From NCBI RefSeq assembly GCF_003665435.1, contig NZ_CP023407.1:5381501-5445500 (forward strand): a stretch of DNA of 64,000 bases, read 5' to 3'. Below are positions 36,409 through 44,241 of the stretch, piece after piece. The notes below the pieces were generated by a model, which saw only the letters and a program-made list of their open reading frames with translations, had not been told where the DNA came from and searched no databases. Position 1 is the stretch's first letter. Every line of letters starts with the position of its first letter. Source of the DNA: Streptomyces fungicidicus. GTDB taxonomy: Bacteria; Actinomycetota; Actinomycetes; Streptomycetales; Streptomycetaceae. A program made the translations under genes and the position numbers.

Positions 36409-38454
36409 TTACGGGAAGGTCAGCTTCCACCCGCTGATGTAGCCGGTGTCGTACCGCGCCATGTCCTGCACGCGCAGCTTCCACGTGCCGTTGGCGGTCT
36501 CGGCCGACGCATTGACCGTATAGGTCTCATTGATGTTGTCCGCCGAGCCGCCGGTGCGGCTCCTCAGCGGGTACACCGTGCCGTCGGGGGCCACCAGGTC
36601 GACGACCAGGTCACCGCTCCAGGTGTGCACGATGTCCACCGAGACCTGGAGGTTGGAGGGCGCGTTGCCCGTCCGCCCGGTGACGTTGATCGAGGAGGTC
36701 ACCGCGGAGCCGGCGTCCGGGATCGTCACGTCGGCGGTGTTCTCGAACGAGGTGCCGCCGCCACCGCCGCCACCGGAGCGCGTGCCCACGTTGATGCCCG
36801 CCCAGGCGTCCTGCACCGCCTTGTACTCGGCGCTGTCCGTGCCGTAGAGCTCACCGGTCGCCGCCAGGGTGCCGGTGCGGGCGCCCGCGTAGTTGGTGGT
36901 GGAGGTGAACTTGGTGGTCAGCGCGCGGAACCAGATCTTCTCCGCCTTGGCGCGACCGATGCCGGTGACCGGGAGGCCGTCCGAGGTGGGCGAGTTGTAG
37001 GTGACACCGTTGATGGTCTTGGTGCCGCTGCCCTCGCTCAGCAGGTAGAAGAAGTGGTTGGCGGGGCCCGACGAGTAGTGCACGTCGATGCTGCCGATGC
37101 CGGAGTACCAGCTGTCCTTGGACGCGCCGTCCTTGCTCGGCTTGTCCATGTAGCGCAGCGGCGTGCCGTCGCCGTTGATGTCGATCTCCTCGCCGATGAG
37201 GTAGTCACCGACGTCGGAGGAGTTGTTGGCGTAGAACTCGACCGTCGAGCCGAAGATGTCGCTGGTGGCCTCGTTGAGGCCGCCGGACTCGCCGCTGTAG
37301 TTGAGGCCCGCGGTGTTCGAGGTGAGACCGTGGGTCATCTCGTGCGCGGCGACGTCGATCGCGGTGAGCGGGTTGGCGTTGCCGGAGCCGTCGCCGTAGG
37401 TCATGCAGAAGCAGCTGTCGGACCAGAAGGCGTTGACGTAGTTGTTGCCGTAGTGGACCCGGGAGTAGGCGCCCACGCCGTCGCCGCGGATGCCGCTGCG
37501 GCCGTGCACGTTCTTGTAGTAGTCCCAGGTCAGCGCGGCCCCGTAGTGGGCGTCGGCGGCGGCCGACTCCAGGTTGGACGGGCTGCCGTTGCCCCACACG
37601 TCGTCGGACCCGGAGAACAGCGTGCCGGTGCCGGAGGTGCCGCGGTTGAGGTTGTACGTCTTGTGCCCGCCGCGCGCGCCGTCGGTGAGGTTGTACGTCG
37701 AACCGGACTGCGTGGTGGTCAGGTCGACCGTGCCGCTGTAGACGGTGTTGCCGGTCCCGTTCTGGACGGCCTCCCACTCGTACAGCTTCTCGCCCGTGGT
37801 GGCGTCGGTGACGACGTGCAGCTCCTGGGGGGTGCCGTCGTGCTGGAGGCCGCCGACGACCGTCTCGTACGCCACGACCGGCTTGCCCCCGGCCGCCCAG
37901 ATCACCTTGCGCGGGGCGCGGTCGACGTCGGCGCCCTCGGCCTTCTCCGCCTTCGCGGCGGACAGGGCCTGCTGCTCGGCCTTGGCGGCCGGCACCTTGG
38001 CGGTGGTGGTCGCGGGCTTCACCGCGGCCCGGGTCGCCTTGACGACGGAGTCGGCCCGGCCGGCGCTGTCGCCCTGGACGACCAGGTCGCCGCCGAGGAC
38101 GGGCAGGCCGTCGTAGGTGCGCTCGTAGCGCACGTGCACGGTGCCGTCGCCGTCCTTGAGGACGTCACGGACGACGAGCTTCTCCTTCGCGCCCAGGCCG
38201 AGGTCCTTGGCGGTGGCCGCCTTGGCGGCGTCCGCCTCGCGGATCAGCGCGGCGCGCTGGGCGGGGGTGAGCTTGACCGACTCCGACCCCGGCTTCGCCT
38301 TGCTCGCGGCCGCGGGCGTCTGCTCCGGGGCGGCGGTGGCGGTGCCGGACTGCACGGCCGTGGCGATCAGCGCGGCCACCCCGGCGAGGGCGACGGCGGC
38401 GGCACGGCGGTGCGTGGTGTGGGGGGTACGTCTGTGGGACGACCTGCTTCTCAC
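36409..38454 (-). CDS. secreted M4 metalloprotease with C-terminal P domain
   Basis: 681 aa, GTG start with AGAAGGAGCC upstream. Signal peptide (AAAVALAGVAALIATAVQSGTATAAP), FTP/PepSY propeptide, and an M4 catalytic domain with HEMTHGLTSNTAGLNYSGESGGLNEATSD and DVHYSSGPANHFFY. A Gly-rich linker (RSGGGGGGGT) leads to a P/Homo B domain of about 120 residues (ENTADVTIPDAGSAVTSSINVTGRTGNAP...NGTWKLRVQDMARYDTGYISGWKLTF), as in proprotein convertases and other secreted proteases. About 65% alike by eye to the neighbouring protease through the shared domains, so a tandem duplication followed by P-domain gain or loss is likely. Confidence 0.95.
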   Translation of the reverse strand: MRSRSSHRRTPHTTHRRAAAVALAGVAALIATAVQSGTATAAPEQTPAAASKAKPGSESVKLTPAQRAALIREADAAKAATAKDLGLGAKEKLVVRDVLKDGDGTVHVRYERTYDGLPVLGGDLVVQGDSAGRADSVVKATRAAVKPATTTAKVPAAKAEQQALSAAKAEKAEGADVDRAPRKVIWAAGGKPVVAYETVVGGLQHDGTPQELHVVTDATTGEKLYEWEAVQNGTGNTVYSGTVDLTTTQSGSTYNLTDGARGGHKTYNLNRGTSGTGTLFSGSDDVWGNGSPSNLESAAADAHYGAALTWDYYKNVHGRSGIRGDGVGAYSRVHYGNNYVNAFWSDSCFCMTYGDGSGNANPLTAIDVAAHEMTHGLTSNTAGLNYSGESGGLNEATSDIFGSTVEFYANNSSDVGDYLIGEEIDINGDGTPLRYMDKPSKDGASKDSWYSGIGSIDVHYSSGPANHFFYLLSEGSGTKTINGVTYNSPTSDGLPVTGIGRAKAEKIWFRALTTKFTSTTNYAGARTGTLAATGELYGTDSAEYKAVQDAWAGINVGTRSGGGGGGGTSFENTADVTIPDAGSAVTSSINVTGRTGNAPSNLQVSVDIVHTWSGDLVVDLVAPDGTVYPLRSRTGGSADNINETYTVNASAETANGTWKLRVQDMARYDTGYISGWKLTFP

Positions 38455-38830
38455 GCTGGCTCCTTCTGCGTGGCCGCGGGGTGCGCGGCCTGGGGAGACC
38501 GGTCGGCTGGTGAGCCGTCCGGGCAGAACGGAAGTGCGAAGTGCTCCGAGCTGTGGCCGTCGTGCGGCGGTGGGTGACGCGGTGGGGTTGCTGTACGGCG
38601 GCCGTGGGGAAGAGTGGCAGGGGATCGCGGTTGCTGTCAGGAGCGCGTCAAGACTTTGGCCGGAAATCGTTCGTTGTCCGGGAGTTCAGGTTCGGTATGC
38701 GAACGGTTGGGGTGGCGGGGTGGGGGGTGGTGGGGGTGAGGGTGGTCCGGTTCTCGCCCCCGCCGCCCCTTCCCGTCCCGTCCCCGGGGCTGCGCCCCGG
38801 ACCCCCTCCGGCCCTGAACGGGCCTTGTCC
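38455..38830. other. 376-bp intergenic region upstream of M4 protease
   Basis: No gene seen. The right end contains a common Streptomyces-type repeat (38782-38852). The left part (38455-38700) must hold the protease promoter, but I could not identify clear -10/-35 boxes. Confidence 0.5.
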
Positions 38831-38852
38831 TCAAACGCCGGACGGGCTGAAA
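38782..38852 (-). repeat. dispersed Streptomyces repeat that supplies a stop codon
   Basis: Read on the minus strand it begins TTTCAGCCCGTCCGGCGTT, continues TGAGGACAAGG and ends in GGGGC-GCA-GCCCC. I recognise this composite (CCGTCCGGCGTTTGAGGAC plus a GGGGCGCAGCCCC hairpin) as recurring at gene ends across Streptomyces genomes. Here it overlaps the last codons of the ABC transporter gene, which therefore ends in FSPSGV-stop. Confidence 0.6.
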
Positions 38853-40636
38853 GAGTCGGGCGGGCTGGATGGGGCGGGCGGGTCGGGAGTGGGGGTGCCG
38901 TGCCAGGAGTTCCAGAGGGAGGCGTAGGTGCCGCCTGCCGCCACCAGGGTTTCGTGGGTGCCGAGTTCGGTGAGGTGGCCGTCCTCCATGACGGCCACCC
39001 GGTCCGCGTCGTGCGCGGTGTGCAGCCGGTGTGCGACGGCGATGACCGTACGGCCCTCCAGGACGGCGGCCAGCGCGCGCTCGGTGTGCCGGGCGGTCGT
39101 CGGGTCGAGCAGGGCGGTCGCCTCGTCGAGGATCAACGTGTGCGGATCGGCCAGCACGACCCGGGCCAGCGCGAGTTGCTGCGCCTGCGAACCGTCGGTC
39201 GAGTGCCCTCCCTCGCCGAGCTCGGTGTCCAGCCCCCGCGGCAGCTCCCGCACCCACGGCGCGGCGCCCACCACGTCCAACGCCGCCCACAACTCCTCGT
39301 CCTCCGCGTCCGGTTCGGCGATCCGGAGGTTGTCGCGCACCGACCCGAGGAACACATGGTGCTCCTGGGTGACCAGCACCACCTGCCGGCGCAGCCGCTC
39401 CGCGTCCAGCCCGGCCACCGGCACCCCGCCCACGGTCACCCTCCCCGCGGTCGGCGCGTCCACGCCCGCCAGCAGCCTGCTCAGCGTGGTCTTGCCGGCG
39501 CCGGACGGCCCCACCACCGCCAGCCGTTCGCCCGGTGTCACCGTCAGATCGACCCCGCGCAGCACCTCGCCGCCGCCGTCGTACGCGTAGCGCACCCCGG
39601 TGACGTCGATGCGGCCGCCGGCCGGGTCGGGGCCGGCGCCCCGCTCCACCTGGCGCGGCGCCCGGGCCAGCCCCTCCACCCGGGCGAAGGAGGCCCCGCC
39701 GGCCTGCAACTGCTCCAGCCGCATCAGCACCTCGTCCAGCGGCCCGGTCAGCTGCAGCAGATACAGCGAGGTGGCCACCACCGCCCCGAGGCTCACCGTG
39801 CCCTGCTGGTGCAGCCACCCGCCGAGCAGCAGCACACCGGCCACCGGCACGACGTAGGACACCTCGACCACGGGGAAGAACACCGTGCGCAGGAACAGCG
39901 TGTGGAACCGGGTGCGCCGGGACGTCTCCAGCGCCTCCCGGCTCGCCCTGATCCGCCGCTTCTCCAGCCGGAACGCCTCCACCGTACGGGCACCCGCCGC
40001 CGTCGCCGCGACGATCTCCGCCACGTCCGAGTTGGCCGCGCCCTCGGCGAGGTAGGCGTCGCGGGCCCGGCGCAGATACCAGCGCAGCACCAGCCAGATC
40101 GGCGTCAGCCCGAGCAGCCCGAGGGCGCCCAGCAGCGGGTGCACCACCAGGACCGCGGCCATCAGGAACAGCGACTGCACGGCGTTGACCAGCAGCGCGG
40201 GACCGGCGTCGCGCAGCGTCGTCCCCACGGCGGTGACGTCCGCCGTGCCCCGCGCCGTCAGATCACCCGTGCCGGCCCGCTCCACCACCGACGACGGCAG
40301 CGCCAGCGCCCGGTCCACGAACCGCTCCCGCACCCGGGCCAGCGTCCGCTCCCCGAAACGGTGCCCCACGTACCGGGCCCAGCGGGACAGCAGCAACTGC
40401 GTGACGGCGCACAGCAGGATGACCGGCGCCAGCCGGTCCACCACCGCCACCCCGCCCCCGTCGCGCACCTCGTCGATGATCCGCCCGAGCAGCCAGGGCC
40501 CGGCCAGCCCGGCCAGGGCCGCCAGCCCGTTCAGCGCCAGTACGCCGGCGAAGGCCCGCCGGTCCGCGCGCACCAGCCCCGCGGCGGCCCGCCGCACATC
40601 GGCGGACTCGGCGAGGGGAAGCCGGTCCCCGCTCAT
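38831..40636 (-). CDS. ABC exporter half-transporter A (intact Walker motifs, degenerate signature)
   Basis: 601 aa. Six-helix transmembrane domain (about 20-310) fused to a nucleotide-binding domain (about 345-580). Walker A is GPSGAGKTT and Walker B is LILDEATALLD, with the catalytic Glu and H-loop AHRLHT intact. The signature motif is altered to STDGSQAQQ instead of LSGGQ. The partner gene immediately upstream has the opposite pattern, so the two should form a heterodimeric exporter with one working ATP site. ATG overlaps the partner's stop (ATGA). The C-terminal FSPSGV comes from a repeat. Substrate unknown. Confidence 0.9.
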   Translation of the reverse strand: MSGDRLPLAESADVRRAAAGLVRADRRAFAGVLALNGLAALAGLAGPWLLGRIIDEVRDGGGVAVVDRLAPVILLCAVTQLLLSRWARYVGHRFGERTLARVRERFVDRALALPSSVVERAGTGDLTARGTADVTAVGTTLRDAGPALLVNAVQSLFLMAAVLVVHPLLGALGLLGLTPIWLVLRWYLRRARDAYLAEGAANSDVAEIVAATAAGARTVEAFRLEKRRIRASREALETSRRTRFHTLFLRTVFFPVVEVSYVVPVAGVLLLGGWLHQQGTVSLGAVVATSLYLLQLTGPLDEVLMRLEQLQAGGASFARVEGLARAPRQVERGAGPDPAGGRIDVTGVRYAYDGGGEVLRGVDLTVTPGERLAVVGPSGAGKTTLSRLLAGVDAPTAGRVTVGGVPVAGLDAERLRRQVVLVTQEHHVFLGSVRDNLRIAEPDAEDEELWAALDVVGAAPWVRELPRGLDTELGEGGHSTDGSQAQQLALARVVLADPHTLILDEATALLDPTTARHTERALAAVLEGRTVIAVAHRLHTAHDADRVAVMEDGHLTELGTHETLVAAGGTYASLWNSWHGTPTPDPPAPSSPPDSFSPSGV

Positions 40637-42354
40637 CCCGGAACCTCCTCATCGGCACGCTCGCCGGCGTCCCTTGCCACCAGCTCCCGGTATCCGGGCT
40701 CACTGTCGAGCAGTTCACGATGGCCGCCGCTCGCCACCACCTTGCCGTCGACCAGGTAGAGCACCTGGTCGGCCCGGTCGAGCACCAGCGGCGAACCGGT
40801 CGCCAGCACCGTCGTACGCCCCTTCCTGACCGCGCGCAGCCGGTCGGCGGCCGTGGCCTCGGTGTGCGCGTCGAGCGCCGAGGTCGGCTCGACGGCCAGC
40901 AGCACCTCCGGATCGGCCAGCAACGCCCGTGCCAGCCGGACCCGTTGCCGCTGACCGCCGGAGAGGCTGCGTCCCTGCGCGGACACCGTCGAGGCGAGCC
41001 CGTCGGGCAGCCCCTGGACGATGTCGTCGGCGGCGGCCGCGTGCAGCGCCCGCAGCACGTCCTCGTCGGACGCGTCCGCGCGCCCGGCCACCACCTCCCG
41101 CAGCGGGCCGGCGAACAGATCGGCCTCCGGGTCGGCGACCAGGATCCGCTCCCGCACCCGCGCGAGCCCGATCTCGTCCAGCCGCACCCCGCCCCAGGTC
41201 GCCTCCGACGGCGTGTACCGGCCGAGGCGGTCCACCACGGCGAGCGCGTCGGCGGGGCGCGCGGAGGTGAGCGCGGTCAGCCGGCCCGGCAGGATGCGCG
41301 CCCCCGACTCGGGGTCGTACAGCGCGGACGGCTCGGCCGGCGGATCGGCGGTGGCCGCGTCGGCCGGCGGCTCCAGCCGCAGCAGCGCCGCCACCCGGCG
41401 GCCGGCCACCACGCCCCGGCTCAGCTGGTAGCCGCACTCGATGAGGAACATCACCGGCCACACCAGGACGGTCACATAGCCGTACACCGAGACCAGTTCG
41501 CCCACCGTGATCTCGCCCTGCGCGGCCAGCCGGGCCGCGATCCAGGTCACCACGGCGAGGAACAGCGCCGGCAGCCCCACGGTGAGGGCCTGGATCCAGC
41601 TGGTCACCGCCCCGACCCGGTAGCCCTGCTCCCGCAGCCGCCCCGAGTCCCGGCGGAACGCGTCCGAGACCAGGCTCTTCCCGCCCAGCCCGCTCAGCAC
41701 CCGCAGCCCGCCCGCGAGATCACCGATCCGCGCCGTCAGCACGCTCTGCCGCTCCCGGTACTCCGTCTCCGTGCCCCGCAGCCGCCCCGCCAGCGGCCCC
41801 ACCACCAGCCCGATCACCGGCACCCCGAGCAGCACCACCACCGCCAGCACCGGCGACACCGACAGCAGCAGCCCCGCCACCACCGCGTACGCCACGACCG
41901 CGCCGATCCCGGGTCCGACGGCGGTGAGCGACTGGGCGATCATCTGCACGTCGCCCACCCCGATGGTGACGACCTCCCCGGCCCCGGTCCGCCGCTCCAG
42001 CGAGGCGCCGAGCCGCACCGTGTGCCCCACGACCACCTTGACGGTCCGGAAGTTGGCGTCCATCCGCACCCGCGTCATCGTGCGGTGCCGCATGATGCTC
42101 AGCCACGAGTTGAACCCGTTCACCACGAACAGCGCGCCGGTCCACAGCGCCAGCGCCCCCATGTCCCCCGGCTCCAGCCCGTCGTCCACGGCGCGCGACA
42201 TCGCGTACGGCGTCGCCGCCAGCAGCACCATCCACACACTGCCGAACACGGCTCCCGCCGCGCACCGCCCCGGCTGCCGCCGCACCAGCCACCACAGATA
42301 GCGGGCCCCGCCCCGGCAGTCCGGCGTGCCGGGATCCCCGTACGCGTCGATCAC
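40633..42354 (-). CDS. ABC exporter half-transporter B (degenerate ATP site, intact signature)
   Basis: 573 aa, GTG start. Transmembrane domain (about 20-310) and a shrunken nucleotide-binding domain. Where Walker A should be, the sequence reads ILPGRLTALTSARPADALAV, with no GKS/T. Walker B is VLLAVEPTSALD, with the metal-binding Asp replaced by Val and the catalytic Glu kept. The signature LSGGQRQRVRLARALL is perfect. It cannot bind ATP in the normal way but can complete its partner's site. Loss is limited to ATP-binding residues while membrane helices remain intact, so it is a functional asymmetric subunit rather than a decayed gene (inference). Confidence 0.88.
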   Translation of the reverse strand: MIDAYGDPGTPDCRGGARYLWWLVRRQPGRCAAGAVFGSVWMVLLAATPYAMSRAVDDGLEPGDMGALALWTGALFVVNGFNSWLSIMRHRTMTRVRMDANFRTVKVVVGHTVRLGASLERRTGAGEVVTIGVGDVQMIAQSLTAVGPGIGAVVAYAVVAGLLLSVSPVLAVVVLLGVPVIGLVVGPLAGRLRGTETEYRERQSVLTARIGDLAGGLRVLSGLGGKSLVSDAFRRDSGRLREQGYRVGAVTSWIQALTVGLPALFLAVVTWIAARLAAQGEITVGELVSVYGYVTVLVWPVMFLIECGYQLSRGVVAGRRVAALLRLEPPADAATADPPAEPSALYDPESGARILPGRLTALTSARPADALAVVDRLGRYTPSEATWGGVRLDEIGLARVRERILVADPEADLFAGPLREVVAGRADASDEDVLRALHAAAADDIVQGLPDGLASTVSAQGRSLSGGQRQRVRLARALLADPEVLLAVEPTSALDAHTEATAADRLRAVRKGRTTVLATGSPLVLDRADQVLYLVDGKVVASGGHRELLDSEPGYRELVARDAGERADEEVPG

Positions 42355-42384
42355 CGCTCGCTCCCCCCTCGCACGCCGCCGGAC

Positions 42385-44241
42385 CTACGCCAGACTGTCC
42401 CGCCAGGCCCGGTGCAGGTCGGCGAACCTGCCCGTGCCCGCGATCAGTTCGGCCGGGCTGCCGTCCTCCACGACCCGCCCGTGCTCCATGACCAGCACCC
42501 GGTCGGCGATCTCCACCGTCGACAGCCGGTGGGCGATCACCACCGCCGTACGCCCCTTCAGCACCGTCGCCATCGCCCGCTGCACCGCCCGCTCGCCGGG
42601 GATGTCCAGGGAACTGGTCGCCTCGTCCAGGATGAGCACCGCCGGGTCGGCCAGCAACGCCCTCGCGAAGGAGACCAGCTGGCGCTGACCGGCGGAGATG
42701 CGGCCGCCGCGCTTGCGTACGTCGGTGTCGTAGCCGTCGGGCAGGGCGGCGATGAAGTCGTGGGCGCCGATCTCCTTCGCCGCCTGCTCGACCTCCGCAC
42801 GGGTGGCGTCCGGCCTCCCGATCGAGATGTTCTCGGCGACCGTCCCGGAGAACAGGAACGCCTCCTGCGTCACCATCACCACCTCGCGCCGCAGCGCGGG
42901 CCCCGTGAGGTCGCGCAGGTCCAGGCCGTCGAGCAGCACCCGGCCGTCGGTGGGGTCGTAGAACCGGGCGAGCAGCTTGGCCAGCGTCGACTTGCCCGCG
43001 CCGGTCGACCCGACGACCGCGACGGTCTGCCCGGCCGGCAGGGTGAGGCCGAAGCGGGGCAGCACCTCGCCGCCGGTGCGGTACGCGAACCGCACGTCGT
43101 CGAAGACCACCTCGCGGCCCGGGAGCCCGGTCCGCCGCTCCGGAAGCTCCCGCGGGGACGCCGGCTCGGGCACCGACGGGGTCTGCGCCAGCAGACCGGC
43201 GATCTTCTCCAGCGAGGCCGCCGCCGACTGGTAGGAGTTCAGGAACATGCCGAGCCGGTCGATCGGGTCGTACAGCCGGCGGAGGTACAGCACCGCCGCC
43301 GCCAGCACACCCAGCTCCAGCGTGTCGTCCGCGACCCGCTGGGCGCCCCACAGCACGATCAGCGCGACCGTGGTGTTGGCGGTGATCCGGGAGCCGACGA
43401 CATAGCGGGCCATCTCGAGGAGCGCGTCGCCGTTGCTCCGTTCATGCCGCCGGTTCAGCACCGCGAAGTCGGCGTCGTTGGCGGCCTCCCGGCGGAACGC
43501 GCGCACCGGCCGGATGCCGTTCATCGTCTCGACGAACTTCACGATCACCGACGCGATGGCCGTCGACCGCTTCCGGTACACCCGCCCCGCCCGGCGCTGG
43601 TACGACCGTACGAGCAGGTACAGCGGCACGAACGACGCCACCGCCACGGCACCCAGCCCCAGGTCCAGCCAGAGCAGCAGCACCGAGATGTAGACGGCCG
43701 ACAGGACGACCATGACGAGTTCCTGCAGCCCCTCCTCCAGCAGCTCCCGCAGCGACTCGACGTCGGTGGTGGAGCGGGAGATGAGCCGCCCGGAGGTGTA
43801 GCGCTCGTGGAAGTCGACGCTCAGCGCCTGCGCGTGGCGGAAGATACGGCCGCGCAGATCGAGCAGCACGTCCTGGCTGACCCGGGCGGAGGCGGTGACG
43901 AAGCCGTACTGCAGGGCGCCGGCCGCCACCGCGCACAGCAGATAGCCCACCGCGACCGCGATCAGCGGCCCGTGGTCGTTCCCGCGGAACGCGGGCACGG
44001 CACGGTCGATGGCGTACGCCACCAGCAGCGGGCCGGCCTGCACCGCGGCCTGCTGGAGCAGCAGCAACAGCGCGGTCACGGCGACCCTGCCCCGCAGGGG
44101 CGACAGCAGCGAACGCAGGAGTACGCCGGTGGCTCCCGGGGGAGCGGGCAGCTGGTCCCGGTCGAACGGGTCGCCGCCCGCCGGTGTCCGGCCGTCGTCC
44201 TCGTCCTCGTCCCGGACGGGTGCGGTGGTGGCCGCCGTCAT
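42385..44241 (-). CDS. ABC exporter half-transporter C
   Basis: 618 aa with a 35-residue acidic N-terminal extension (VRDEDEDDGRTPAGGDPFDRD). Six-helix exporter domain, then an NBD with Walker A GSTGAGKST, Q-loop VTQEAFLFSGT, signature ISAGQRQLVSFARALL (one change from LSGGQ) and Walker B LILDEATSSLD with catalytic Glu. ATG overlaps the stop of the upstream ABC gene. Its partner (44238-46037) has Asp in place of the catalytic Glu, so this subunit should provide the hydrolytic site. It is 30 bp from the next ABC pair, and all four genes may be one operon. Confidence 0.92.
   Translation of the reverse strand: MTAATTAPVRDEDEDDGRTPAGGDPFDRDQLPAPPGATGVLLRSLLSPLRGRVAVTALLLLLQQAAVQAGPLLVAYAIDRAVPAFRGNDHGPLIAVAVGYLLCAVAAGALQYGFVTASARVSQDVLLDLRGRIFRHAQALSVDFHERYTSGRLISRSTTDVESLRELLEEGLQELVMVVLSAVYISVLLLWLDLGLGAVAVASFVPLYLLVRSYQRRAGRVYRKRSTAIASVIVKFVETMNGIRPVRAFRREAANDADFAVLNRRHERSNGDALLEMARYVVGSRITANTTVALIVLWGAQRVADDTLELGVLAAAVLYLRRLYDPIDRLGMFLNSYQSAAASLEKIAGLLAQTPSVPEPASPRELPERRTGLPGREVVFDDVRFAYRTGGEVLPRFGLTLPAGQTVAVVGSTGAGKSTLAKLLARFYDPTDGRVLLDGLDLRDLTGPALRREVVMVTQEAFLFSGTVAENISIGRPDATRAEVEQAAKEIGAHDFIAALPDGYDTDVRKRGGRISAGQRQLVSFARALLADPAVLILDEATSSLDIPGERAVQRAMATVLKGRTAVVIAHRLSTVEIADRVLVMEHGRVVEDGSPAELIAGTGRFADLHRAWRDSLA

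Noticed and set aside
40633..42354. Half-transporter B as a pseudogene
   Set aside because: The frame is intact, all membrane helices and the LSGGQ signature are kept, and its defects complement those of its partner.
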